From the NCBI RefSeq assembly GCF_017744395.1, contig NZ_JAGIBI010000002.1:310001-374000 (forward strand): DNA of 64,000 nucleotides, written 5' to 3'. How positions within the stretch are numbered: the stretch's first letter is position 1; the number at the start of each line of letters is the position of its first letter. The position numbers and the translations under genes are program-made. This DNA comes from Herbaspirillum sp. Lineage in GTDB: Bacteria > Pseudomonadota > Gammaproteobacteria > Burkholderiales > Burkholderiaceae_D. The notes beneath the pieces were generated by a model that worked only from the letters and a program-made list of their open reading frames with translations, was not told the DNA's origin and searched no databases. This document shows, one piece after another, positions 9,647 to 17,559 of this stretch.

Positions 9647-10123
9647 ATGAAATTCAATCACCTCATCCAGATCAACGATCCGCTCAATCCGCTGATCGAC
9701 TCCCTGACCCGCGAGGAACTGTGGCAGGGCCTGGTTCTGCGCGCCGAATCGCCCAAACTGTTCATGCCGCATCTGGACGACTGCCGTCTGACCGACAAGA
9801 GCATCGGCGGCGTGCAACGCGAACTGCGCTACGGCGGACTGGTGGTGCGCGACAAGGTCACTTACCTGCCGCAGATCCAGGTGCTGTACGAGGTGCCGAG
9901 CCAGGGCGACATCAACGCCTCGCGCATGAGCATGACCATCGAGGAGCCGCAGCCCGGGCAGTTGTTCGTGCGCTTCGAATACGACGACGGCCAGCCCGAG
10001 GTCGCCGGCAGCGAAGAAGCCTTCTACAACGAATTCCGCCGCTCGGCTTACCAGGAGGCCGACATCGATACCATACGCATCATCCGCGAGATAGCAGCCG
10101 GCGGTTCGGGTTCGGTGCATTGA
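9647..10123 (+). CDS. SRPBCC-fold protein, AtaL-like/DUF1857
   Basis: A 158-aa conserved protein starting MKFNHLIQINDPLNPLIDSLTREELWQGLVLRAE. The pattern (short strand, LW.GL segment, curved sheet with YLPQIQVLYEVPSQ) matches AtaL-like/DUF1857 members of the START/Bet v1 (SRPBCC) superfamily, which have a hydrophobic ligand cavity. Specific function unknown. The start at 9647 is chosen because the family begins there; the upstream part of the ORF is the antisense of rep. It diverges from rep and ends at a strong terminator shared with the YeiH-like gene. Confidence 0.8.
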   Translation: MKFNHLIQINDPLNPLIDSLTREELWQGLVLRAESPKLFMPHLDDCRLTDKSIGGVQRELRYGGLVVRDKVTYLPQIQVLYEVPSQGDINASRMSMTIEEPQPGQLFVRFEYDDGQPEVAGSEEAFYNEFRRSAYQEADIDTIRIIREIAAGGSGSVH

Positions 10124-10162
10124 GGGCCGGTTCTCCGGGCGCGCGGAACCCATTGCGCCAAT

Positions 10163-10201
10163 AAAAACGCGGGCCGGTATTGCACCGGCCCGCGTTTTTT
10201 T
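10163..10201. terminator. Bidirectional terminator
   Basis: Stem AAAAACGCGGGCCGGT / ACCGGCCCGCGTTTTT with a 5-nt loop, A-run on the left and T-run on the right. It lies between two convergent genes and can end both. Confidence 0.9.
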
Positions 10202-10209
10202 CGGATGCT

Positions 10210-11253
10210 TCAGGCCAGCAGCCGGCCCAGCGCGCCGTTGACCAGCGCGCCGCCGATGACCAGCCAGGCGAACAGGATGGCGCCCAGGATCATCGGCTTC
10301 ATGCCGGCATTGCGGATCGCCGACAGGTGGGTGGTCAGGCCCAGCGCCGCCATGGCCATGGCCAGCAGCAGCGTATCGGCCTGCAGCACCAGTTGGGATA
10401 CGGCGGCTGGCAGCGGCATCACCGAGTTCAACAGCACCACGCCGATGAAGGCGAACGCGAACCAGGGGATGGACAGCTTGCCGCGCTGGCCGGAAGAGGA
10501 GGCCGGACCGGCCTTCATCGACAGCGCCAGCAGGAACGGCGCCAGCATCATCACCCGGACCATCTTGGTGATGACCGCGGTGTCGGCGGTGTGCTGGTCG
10601 ATCGAACGCGCGGCGGCCAGCACCTGCGCCACTTCATGCACGGTGGAGCCGATGTAGATGCCGAAGTCGGGCAGGCGCACGCCCCATGCCGGTTCCGCCT
10701 GCAGGGTGTGGAGCAGCGGATAGAGGAAGATCGCCAGCGAACCGAAGATGACCACGGTCGACACCGCCACCGTCACCTGTTCGCTGCGGGCGCGCAGCAC
10801 CGGCTCGGTCGCCATCACCGCCGCCGCGCCGCAGATCGAGCTGCCGGCGCCGATCAGCAGCGCCGCGTCGCGCTCCAGCTTCAGCAGTTTCACGCCCGCC
10901 AGCCAGGCCAGGCCGAAGGTGGACAGCAGCATCGCGGCATCGATCGCCACGCCGGCCAGGCCGACATGGGAGATGTCCTGCAGCGTCAGCCGGAAGCCGT
11001 ACAGGATGATGCCGGCGCGCAGCAGCGTCTGTTTGGAGAAGAGCACGCCGTCGCCGCAATGCGCGGCAACGCTCGGGTAAAGGGTATTGCCCAGCACGAT
11101 GCCCAGCACGATGGCCACGGTCAGCGCCGAGAAGCCGTGTTCTTGCAGCCAGGCGATGTCGCCCAGGCGCATCGCGGCCCAGGCGACGGCGGCCGACAGG
11201 GCCAGGCCGGGCAAAACCGGCGGGAGGGTTTGGGAACGGCTGGCGGTACGCAT
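10210..11253 (-). CDS. YeiH/UPF0324 family membrane transporter
   Basis: A 347-aa integral membrane protein with about ten hydrophobic segments (E. coli YeiH 349 aa). Family landmarks: VAIVLGIVLGNTLYP, SKQTLLRAGIILYGFRLTL, LLIGAGSSICGAAAVMAT and STVVIFGSLAIFLYP, then STVHEVAQVLAA. The family is often annotated as putative sulfate exporter; YeiH in enterics has been linked to sulfite stress. I chose ATG 11253 over the GTG at 11265 because GGAAAG sits 4-5 nt upstream of the ATG. It is transcribed divergently from a YeiE-like LysR regulator, the same arrangement as yeiE-yeiH in E. coli. Confidence 0.88.
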   Translation of the reverse strand: MRTASRSQTLPPVLPGLALSAAVAWAAMRLGDIAWLQEHGFSALTVAIVLGIVLGNTLYPSVAAHCGDGVLFSKQTLLRAGIILYGFRLTLQDISHVGLAGVAIDAAMLLSTFGLAWLAGVKLLKLERDAALLIGAGSSICGAAAVMATEPVLRARSEQVTVAVSTVVIFGSLAIFLYPLLHTLQAEPAWGVRLPDFGIYIGSTVHEVAQVLAAARSIDQHTADTAVITKMVRVMMLAPFLLALSMKAGPASSSGQRGKLSIPWFAFAFIGVVLLNSVMPLPAAVSQLVLQADTLLLAMAMAALGLTTHLSAIRNAGMKPMILGAILFAWLVIGGALVNGALGRLLA

Positions 11254-11366
11254 TTCGCTTTCCACTCGAGTGTTTTTGGGATGGGTGGACTTTACGCTCC
11301 CGTGGCATAAAAGAAAAACGCGTTATTTTGTTAATATCAACCTATTTAGTTGATTGATTGGCGATC
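11254..11366. promoter_or_regulatory. Divergent promoter region with LysR-type dyad
   Basis: An A/T-rich intergenic stretch of 113 nt between the YeiH-like and LysR genes. It contains the interrupted dyad TTG-N7-CAA at 11328-11340 (TTGTTAATATCAA), of the T-N11-A class recognised by LysR-type regulators, followed by GTTGATTGATTG. This would suit autoregulation and activation of the transporter gene. Confidence 0.4.
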
Positions 11367-12269
11367 ATGAAAATTACCCTGAGGCAGTTGCAGATCTTCC
11401 TGGCGGTGGCGCAGTCCGGCTCCACCACGGCCGCGGCCGGCATGGTCGCGCTGTCGCAGTCGGCCGCCAGCGCATCGCTCAACGAACTTGAAAACCTGCT
11501 CGGCGTGCAGCTGTTCGACCGTGTCGGCAAGCGCCTGGTCTTGAACGACAGCGGCCGGCTGCTGTTGCCGCAGGCGCGCCACATGCTGGATGCGGCGCAG
11601 ACCATCGAGCGCCAGTTCGCCGATCCGGCTGCGGGCAGCGAATTGCATATCGGCGCCTCCACCACCATCGGCAGCTACATGCTGCCGGCCATGATCTCGG
11701 CCTACCGCAAGCTGCATGCAGGGGCGCGCGTGCGCGCGCTGGTGGCCAACACGGCCGATATCGTCGACGCGGTGGTCAATTTCGAAGTCGACGCGGCGCT
11801 GATCGAGGGGCCGTGCCATGCCAGCGACGTCAACGTGGAGCCCTGGATGACCGATGAGCTGATCGTGGTGGCGGCGCCGCGCCACCCGATCGTAGCCGCC
11901 GGCCGCAAGATCAGCTTCAAGATGCTGCGCGAGGCTGACTGGCTGTTGCGCGAGACCGGCTCCGGCACGCGCGAGGCGGTCGAGCATGCGCTGATCCCTT
12001 ACCTGCACCACCTGCCTTCCTCGTTCGAATTCGGCAACTCGGAGGCGATCAAGCGCGCCACGGCCGAAGGCCTGGGCATCAGCTGCCTGTCGCGCGCGGT
12101 GGTGGAAGACCTGATCGAGTCGGGGAAGCTGGTGGAACTGGCCACGCCGCTGCCGGTGTTGCGCCGGCATTTCTACATGGTGGTGAGCAGCCACCGGGCG
12201 CCTTCGCCCAGCCTGGCGGCCTTGCTGGAATTCTGCCGCGAGTGGGCGCGCATGCATGAGCGCGCCTGA
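11367..12269 (+). CDS. LysR family regulator, YeiE-like
   Basis: A 300-aa LysR-type regulator. Residues about 1-60 are the winged HTH (KITLRQLQIFLAVAQSGSTTAAAGMVALSQSAASASLNELE). The remainder is the periplasmic-binding-like effector domain (HIGASTTIGSYMLPAMISAYRK, then ETGSGTREAVEHALIP), close to the CysB/CbbR/YeiE branch. The start at ATG 11367 is preferred to the in-frame TTG at 11358. Divergent orientation to the YeiH-like gene predicts it as the target. The effector is not deducible from sequence. Confidence 0.9.
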   Translation: MKITLRQLQIFLAVAQSGSTTAAAGMVALSQSAASASLNELENLLGVQLFDRVGKRLVLNDSGRLLLPQARHMLDAAQTIERQFADPAAGSELHIGASTTIGSYMLPAMISAYRKLHAGARVRALVANTADIVDAVVNFEVDAALIEGPCHASDVNVEPWMTDELIVVAAPRHPIVAAGRKISFKMLREADWLLRETGSGTREAVEHALIPYLHHLPSSFEFGNSEAIKRATAEGLGISCLSRAVVEDLIESGKLVELATPLPVLRRHFYMVVSSHRAPSPSLAALLEFCREWARMHERA

Positions 12270-12290
12270 GCGGCGCGCCTTCCTGGTTTG

Positions 12291-12776
12291 TCAGGTTTGT
12301 TCGAAGACGCCGGCGCTGCGGTTCTTGGCGACCTTGTCCCAGGCGAATACCCGGCCGTTCATGGCGACATGGACGCCGGGCGGCAGCACCTGCGCCACGC
12401 CGCAGGCGAAACCGAAGTTGAAAAGCGCGTCGGAGTTGGCGATTTCGTAGGGGATCATGGCACCGGTCAGGACGATGGTCTTGTCCAGTTGCGCCTGGCC
12501 CAGCACCTGGGCGGTCAGCTGCATGGTGTCGGTGCCGTGTACGATGACGATGGCGCCCTGGGGCGATTGCCGGCAGCTGGCGAGGATGCGCTGGCGGTCG
12601 GCGTCTTTCATTTCCAGCGAATCCAGCAGCGGCAATTCTTCCAGGGCCACTTCGGCGGTGATGCGCGCGCGGGCGATGACCTGCGGCAGGTGGCTGGCGC
12701 CGAAATCGAGCGTGCCGGCGATCTCGTCGTAATGCTTGTCGAAGGTGCCGCCGGTGGCGATGATGCGTAGGGTCAT
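12291..12776 (-). CDS. Half-length asparaginase-domain protein
   Basis: A 161-aa protein corresponding only to the N-terminal catalytic domain of L-asparaginases (usually about 320-350 aa). It keeps both threonine motifs: IIATGGTFDK and VHGTDTMQLTAQVL, plus KTIVLTGAMIPYEIANSDALFNF. The C-terminal domain that completes the tetramer active site is absent, and the reading frame ends cleanly before the next gene, so it is not an obvious frameshift remnant. Similar short proteins are known in Burkholderiales as far as I recall. Asparaginase activity is not assured. Confidence 0.75.
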   Translation of the reverse strand: MTLRIIATGGTFDKHYDEIAGTLDFGASHLPQVIARARITAEVALEELPLLDSLEMKDADRQRILASCRQSPQGAIVIVHGTDTMQLTAQVLGQAQLDKTIVLTGAMIPYEIANSDALFNFGFACGVAQVLPPGVHVAMNGRVFAWDKVAKNRSAGVFEQT

Positions 12777-12800
12777 GGTGGTCCTGTTGGAAGTAAAGAA

Positions 12801-12832
12801 GACGCCGCCCGTTATCTTACACGGACGGCGCC
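12801..12832 (-). terminator. Probable terminator after the Cache-CheW gene
   Basis: On the minus strand a 12-bp imperfect stem (GGCGCCGTCCGT / ACGGGCGGCGTC, two mismatches) with an 8-nt loop is followed by TTCTTTA. The U-tract is weak. Confidence 0.5.
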
Positions 12833-12869
12833 TCGCCCTTCCTCCAGGGACTTGCCGCAGCCCGGATTC

Positions 12870-15482
12870 TCATGCCGCCATGAGTTGCCTTTCTTCCGGC
12901 ATGGCCAGGTTGGCGGCATCCGCTTCCTGTACCGGCGGCAGCGCGATGATGCCGTCGACCACGTAGGCGAACAAGCGTTCGACCTCGATGGCCTGGATCA
13001 GCAGTTTGCCGCCATTGGCTTTGATCACTTGCGAAATCAGCATGGAGTCTCCCTGCATGGCCAGCGGCGTGTGGGTGATCTGCGACGGGCTGAACTGCGG
13101 CACGGCATGCAACTCGTCGACCAGCAAGCCGATGGTGTGCGCACCGTGGCGTACGATCATCACCTGGCTGCTGCTGGTCACCGCCGAGCGCGTGCCGCGG
13201 ATCAGGTGGCCGAGGTCGAATACCCAGATGAATTCCTTGTGCTGGTCGTCGCGGTTCAGGCCGATCATGCCGACCTGTCCGGGGCGGTTGCCCATCGAGG
13301 TCGGCAGTACGGAGGAGAACGGCACGGCTTCCATCACGTTGGCCGCCGGGAGGGCGAACAGGCTGTTGTCGGAAAAGAAGGTGGCGTATTCCAGGTCTTC
13401 CGGCGAGGTGGCGCCGCTCTCCAGCAGGAATTCGCTGGATGCGCTTTGCAGGCCGCCCTGGTTCACCGCGCCAAAGCACTGGAACACTACCGAGATCACA
13501 TCTTCCTTGTAGCCGTCGCTGACTTTGAATTCGCGATAGCCGTTGGAGGCGCTGCAAGCCACGATGGCGTATTGGCCGTCATGCAAGGTGACGCCGGAAC
13601 TGCACTGGCCATTGGCCAGCTGCAGCATGGCCAGGTCGATGTCCAGCGTGCCGCCTACCGGGCGGCTGTCGTCGGTGCTGGAGAGGATGCGCCCGTTGCG
13701 GCTGACGTAGAACGCGCTCATTTTTTCCTTGCCCGCCAGCCCTGCGCGCAGCATGTTGCGGAATTCCGGCGCGGCATCGAACACGATGCCGATGCCGCCC
13801 ACCACCTCGGCATCATTGTCCAGCGCCCGCACAGCCGCGTGGTAGATGTAAGTGTCCCGCCCGCCGTACAAGTCGCTGGGGCCGAAGGCGCTGACATGGT
13901 AGTGCTGCGGGCTGCGCAGGGAGCTCCCCTGCGCCAGCGTGGCATCATCGATGCTGCTGCCGACCACGCCACCTGGATCGTCGCCGGTGCTGGCGATGAT
14001 GCGGCCGTTGCGGTCATAGATGAACAGGCGGGTGTAGACCGTGTAGAGTCCGTTGATGTAGGCGAGGATCTCGGCCAACCTGGCCGTGGTGGCTTCGTCG
14101 ATCGCCGGCTGCGCCAGCGCCGCGCGCAGTTCCGGCGTGAGCGCCCACCAGCGGCAGTCGTCCGAGCGTTCGTAGAGGTTGCGGTCGAGCAGGTCGACCA
14201 GCAGGCTGGTCGTGAACTCCGCATCGCGCATGCTGGACGACAGCACGGTCTGGTACAGGTCGTGGATCGACTGCGCGAACAGCTCGTTGCTGCGGTTGCC
14301 GGTTTCGCTGATCTGGTCGAGGATGGTCTTGAGCTTGAGCATTTCGCCGCGCTGGCCGGCGGTCATCACCTGTCCGTTCCAGACGATGCGCTGGATGGTC
14401 TTGGCCGCCGTCATGATGTCGTGCAGCGGCGGGCAGAACGAATGCGCGTGCGACAGCAGCCCCTCCGCCAGCTCCGGCGACAGGCGCGAGAGCACGTCGC
14501 TGGCGATGCCGGTGAAGGCGACTTCGACCGGGACCATCACCTGGCCCTGCCAGCCGACGGGGCCCGGATAGCCCTGGTAGCCGTCGGAAGCGAAGGTGCG
14601 CACCAGGTATTCGCGGCCGCAGAACATCATCAGCCGCGGCTGGCCGCCGGTATTGACCGGGACCACGGTGCCTGGCGGGATCCACAGTTCGTCGGCGCTG
14701 GAGATGACGCGGTTGTCGCCGTCCAGCAGCAGCATGTTGGCGCGCGCTTCCGGATCGCGGTGGGCGGCGAAGATGCCGGCCATCTCTTCCTCGAAATGGA
14801 AGCACAGGCACAGCACGCCGATCACCGCACCGGTTTGGGGATGGTGCATGCGGCGCGAATAAATCAGTGCACGGTCCTTGGCCGGGCGCAGGTCGGTGGC
14901 GCGGAAGGTCTCGACGTAGGTATCGGACTCCAGCGTCTGCCTGATCAGCGGGTCGGTGCTGTGCTCCAGCGGCGTGGCCGGGTCGATCTGCACCAGCACA
15001 TTGCCTTCGGTGTCGGTCAGGATGATTTCGTCGTAGACGGTGTACTTGTTGCGGTATTCGCGCAGACGGTAGCGCGCCGCATCAACGGCATCGGCCGAGT
15101 CGGCGCCGCCCGCCACGAAGTTGCACAGCTCGCGGTCGGTCGCCAGGAAGCCGACGTCGGCGGTGCGCTCGAACAGGTTGCGTACCACGATGTCGATCAC
15201 GTATTGGGCCTTGGTGCCGATCCCGGCCAGCACGTTGCGTACCTTTTCCTCCACCAGGCTGTTCACCAGTTCGCGTTCCAGCCGGGAAAACCCCGAGCGG
15301 GTGGCGGCCATGGTCGGGAGGATGGTCTTGGCTTCCGTGGGGCAGTTCATCTTGGCCGAGGCCTCGATGACGCGCCACATCAGGTTAAGTTCCTGCAGCG
15401 ACTGTTCGCATTTGGCGACGTCGCGCATGTAGGGTAAAAAGGTTTCGGTGGGTACGGCTTCTGCTTGCGTGGCTTGTGGCAT
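12870..15482 (-). CDS. Soluble tandem Cache-CheW sensor-adaptor protein
   Basis: An 870-aa protein with two related sensor modules and a C-terminal CheW domain. The modules share a signature (first IDIVVRNLFERTADVGFLATD, about residues 95-115; second LVDLLDRNLYERSDDCRWWAL, about 430-450), each followed by Cache-like sheets (YDEIILTDTEGNVLVQID; YTRLFIYDRNGRIIAST). From about residue 715 a CheW fold is recognisable (SLFALPAANVMEAVPFSS ... EFIWVFDLGHLI ... IGLLVDELHAV). I see no signal peptide, membrane segment, HAMP or methyl-accepting hairpin, so it should be cytoplasmic and could couple a ligand directly to a CheA array. GAGGGA precedes ATG 15482; the ORF-track start is too far upstream. No other chemotaxis gene is nearby. 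A sigma-54 promoter lies upstream. Confidence 0.8.
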   Translation of the reverse strand: MPQATQAEAVPTETFLPYMRDVAKCEQSLQELNLMWRVIEASAKMNCPTEAKTILPTMAATRSGFSRLERELVNSLVEEKVRNVLAGIGTKAQYVIDIVVRNLFERTADVGFLATDRELCNFVAGGADSADAVDAARYRLREYRNKYTVYDEIILTDTEGNVLVQIDPATPLEHSTDPLIRQTLESDTYVETFRATDLRPAKDRALIYSRRMHHPQTGAVIGVLCLCFHFEEEMAGIFAAHRDPEARANMLLLDGDNRVISSADELWIPPGTVVPVNTGGQPRLMMFCGREYLVRTFASDGYQGYPGPVGWQGQVMVPVEVAFTGIASDVLSRLSPELAEGLLSHAHSFCPPLHDIMTAAKTIQRIVWNGQVMTAGQRGEMLKLKTILDQISETGNRSNELFAQSIHDLYQTVLSSSMRDAEFTTSLLVDLLDRNLYERSDDCRWWALTPELRAALAQPAIDEATTARLAEILAYINGLYTVYTRLFIYDRNGRIIASTGDDPGGVVGSSIDDATLAQGSSLRSPQHYHVSAFGPSDLYGGRDTYIYHAAVRALDNDAEVVGGIGIVFDAAPEFRNMLRAGLAGKEKMSAFYVSRNGRILSSTDDSRPVGGTLDIDLAMLQLANGQCSSGVTLHDGQYAIVACSASNGYREFKVSDGYKEDVISVVFQCFGAVNQGGLQSASSEFLLESGATSPEDLEYATFFSDNSLFALPAANVMEAVPFSSVLPTSMGNRPGQVGMIGLNRDDQHKEFIWVFDLGHLIRGTRSAVTSSSQVMIVRHGAHTIGLLVDELHAVPQFSPSQITHTPLAMQGDSMLISQVIKANGGKLLIQAIEVERLFAYVVDGIIALPPVQEADAANLAMPEERQLMAA

Positions 15483-15830
15483 GTTGTTGTTCCCTCTGGT
15501 TGTGCCGCAAGACCAACGAACCGCGATGCTGGATCTTCCGACATCAGTTGTTGTTTGTTTTTGTGTTTTGCGCGGACCGAGCTGCAAGTTACGTGCCAAG
15601 GTTGGTCGCGAGATTTTTCTGTGTGGAAATTGTTTTATATCGTTTTGCGCGCTGCGGATTGTAGCCAGAACGGACGGTTATCTCTCGATGAAAAGCATGA
15701 AATCCGGCCTCCGTTCGCAGCTTTTCACATGAGAATTTTTAAATGATTCCGCGCGGCAATCCGGACTGATGCCGGCGGGAAATGCCGCGCTCCGGCCAGT
15801 CCGGCCAATGAGACTTATAATCGACCGGAT
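15483..15830. other. Intergenic region, 348 nt, between Cache-CheW gene and 254-aa ORF
   Basis: Holds the Cache-CheW leader, its sigma-54 promoter, and about 200 nt of A/T-rich DNA upstream that could carry activator and IHF sites, although I cannot name a specific one. At the right end a TATAAT hexamer (15816-15821) faces the 254-aa gene. The short ORFs listed here have no coding character. Confidence 0.7.
15583..15599 (-). promoter_or_regulatory. Sigma-54 (RpoN) -24/-12 promoter for the Cache-CheW gene
   Basis: On the minus strand reads TTGGCACGTAACTTGCA, matching the RpoN consensus TGGCAC-N5-TTGCA with the invariant GG and GC exactly 10 nt apart. The predicted start of transcription is near 15572, leaving a leader of about 90 nt with GAGGGA before the ATG. 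It is in the right orientation and position for the gene. Confidence 0.75.
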
Positions 15831-16595
15831 ATGAAACCACTGGCGCCCGGCACCGTCATCTTTCACCGTCATCGCGGTTATGGCGTGATCGTGCTCGTCA
15901 ATTTGCTGACGGGGTGGATTTCCGCCCGCTTCGGCAGCGAGGTGCGCACGCTCGACCTCAACCTGTCGTCCGACGAAGTGCAGCATGCCGACGGCACGCC
16001 GATCCTGTTCCGCCGCGCCCCGCCGGATCGCATGCCGCATGCGCGGCTCATGGCGATGGTGCGTGAACTGCACCGTACCGGTTACCAGCGGCTTTACCTC
16101 TATACCTGGCCCAAGCCTTCCGGGCTGCACTGGCGCTGGCATTTGTTCACCGGCCCGAGGCAATGGCTGGAACGGCCCTGGCGCGAAGGCTGGTACGGCT
16201 CGGGGGCCGACTACAACTTCAATCCGGTGCTGGGCTGGGGCGATACCCCCAGCGCGTCGCCGGAAGAACTGGCGCGGTTGCTGGCGCAGTTCGACCCGCA
16301 GGGGCTGGCGCAAGCGCTGGGCGAGGACGAAGAACACAGCAACTGGTTCGAGATGGTATGCGCCACGCTGCTGCCCGACTATGCGTTCAGCCTGGGCTGG
16401 CATGACAACGGTCGCATGCCGGAGCACCTGCCGGTGATCCCGATCCGCCGCAACGTGCCGGAATACGCGGGGCCGCCGCTGCCATGGCCGCCGGGCTGGC
16501 GGCATTTGTGGAGGGCTTCAGGCAAGTCGCCGGTATTGCCGTACGACCCGCCCGTGCGTACCACTTACCGTATTACTCCAGAACCTCAGGATTGA
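15831..16595 (+). CDS. Conserved protein of unknown function
   Basis: I do not recognise this 254-aa protein. The N-terminus MKPLAPGTVIFHRHRGYGVIV resembles an SH3-like small barrel (as in CarD/RfaH-type openings), followed by a Trp/Pro-rich region (WPKPSGLHWRWHLFTGPRQWLERPWREGWYGSGADYNFNPVLGWGD) and a short helical segment. No signal peptide or membrane segment. G+C-rich third positions support coding. There is no Shine-Dalgarno, and TATAAT lies only 9 nt before the ATG, so the mRNA may be leaderless. Its last 23 nt overlap the 3' end of the convergent dehydrogenase gene. Confidence 0.7.
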   Translation: MKPLAPGTVIFHRHRGYGVIVLVNLLTGWISARFGSEVRTLDLNLSSDEVQHADGTPILFRRAPPDRMPHARLMAMVRELHRTGYQRLYLYTWPKPSGLHWRWHLFTGPRQWLERPWREGWYGSGADYNFNPVLGWGDTPSASPEELARLLAQFDPQGLAQALGEDEEHSNWFEMVCATLLPDYAFSLGWHDNGRMPEHLPVIPIRRNVPEYAGPPLPWPPGWRHLWRASGKSPVLPYDPPVRTTYRITPEPQD

Positions 16596-17559
16596 GGACA
16601 TTCTTGGGCGCGCCGGCGGCGTAGTCCAGGATGTTCTGGAAGGCGGCGCGGAAGTACAGCTCGTAGCCGTCTTTTTCCACGTAGCCCAGGTGCGGCGACG
16701 CCACCACGTTATCCATCTTCAGCAAGGGCGAGTTCACCGGCAGCGGTTCCTGTTCGTACACATCGAGTGCGGCCAGGCCGGGGCGGCCCTGGTTGAGCGC
16801 CGCTTCGAGCGCGCCGGGTTCGACCAGTTCGGCGCGGCTGGTGTTGACGAAGCAGGCGCTGGGCTTCATCAGCGCCAGGTCGGCCGCCGTGACGATGCCG
16901 CGGGTGGCGTCGTTCAGGCGCAGGTGCAGCGACAGCACGTCGGCCTGGCTGAAGAATTCTTCCTTGCCGGCGGCGGCCTCGTAGCCATCCTTGGCCGCCT
17001 GTTCGCGGCTGGCTTCCCGTCCCCAGACCACTACCTTCATGCCGAACGCGCGACCGTAGCCGGCGACCATGCGGCCGATCTTGCCATAGCCCCAGATGCC
17101 CAGTGTGCGGCCTTTCAGGGCGGTGCCGATCGTGTTGTGGTGGGGCGTGGCCGATACCTGCTGCCAGGCGCCGGCGCGCAGGGCGCCGCAGTATTGCGGT
17201 ACGCGGCGCATGGCGGCCATGACCAGCGCCCAGGTCAGTTCTGCCGGCGCGGTCGGGTCGCCCACGCCTTCGACGATGGCGATGCCGCGTTCGGTGGCGG
17301 CGGTCACGTCGACATGGCCGCTGACCTTGCCGGTTTGCGAAATCAGCTTCAGCAGCGGCAGTTTGTCCAGCAGCATCCGGTTCAGCGGCGTGCGCTCGCG
17401 GATCAGCACCAGCGCATCGAACGGCGCCAGCCGCGCGGCCAGTTGCCCGACGCCGCGGATGCTGTTGTTGAATACCTTGACGTCATGGCCGTCGAGCATG
17501 CGGAAGCAATCGAGGTGGCGGACGGCGTCCTGGTAGTCGTCGAGGATGGCAATTTTCAT
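16573..17559 (-). CDS. D-2-hydroxyacid dehydrogenase family protein
   Basis: A 328-aa NAD-dependent dehydrogenase of the formate/glycerate dehydrogenase family. The catalytic domain starts MKIAILDDYQDAV and has the active-site Arg region LISQTGKVSGHVD (unusual spacing typical of a SerA-like subgroup). The Rossmann motif is LGIWGYGKIGRMVAGYGRAFGMKVVVWGRE. The C-terminal part has FVNTSRAELVEPGAL and the Glu/His pair DVYEQEPLPVNSPLL...VASPHLGYVEKDGYE. GGAGACC precedes ATG 17559; the ORF-track extension is rejected. Substrate not determined. Overlaps the convergent gene by 23 nt. Confidence 0.88.
   Translation of the reverse strand: MKIAILDDYQDAVRHLDCFRMLDGHDVKVFNNSIRGVGQLAARLAPFDALVLIRERTPLNRMLLDKLPLLKLISQTGKVSGHVDVTAATERGIAIVEGVGDPTAPAELTWALVMAAMRRVPQYCGALRAGAWQQVSATPHHNTIGTALKGRTLGIWGYGKIGRMVAGYGRAFGMKVVVWGREASREQAAKDGYEAAAGKEEFFSQADVLSLHLRLNDATRGIVTAADLALMKPSACFVNTSRAELVEPGALEAALNQGRPGLAALDVYEQEPLPVNSPLLKMDNVVASPHLGYVEKDGYELYFRAAFQNILDYAAGAPKNVLNPEVLE

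Noticed and set aside
12852-15437. 861-aa plus-strand ORF, and similar long antisense ORFs (2019-3536 +, 17995-20226 -, 54422-57010 -, 21758-23401 -)
   Set aside because: They lie opposite well-recognised genes, have Arg/His/Ala/Gly-rich compositions typical of antisense of G+C-rich coding DNA, and no family motifs.
15448-15732. Overlapping small plus-strand ORFs (94, 93 and 62 aa)
   Set aside because: They lie in three frames across the sigma-54 promoter and leader, without ribosome sites or conserved features.
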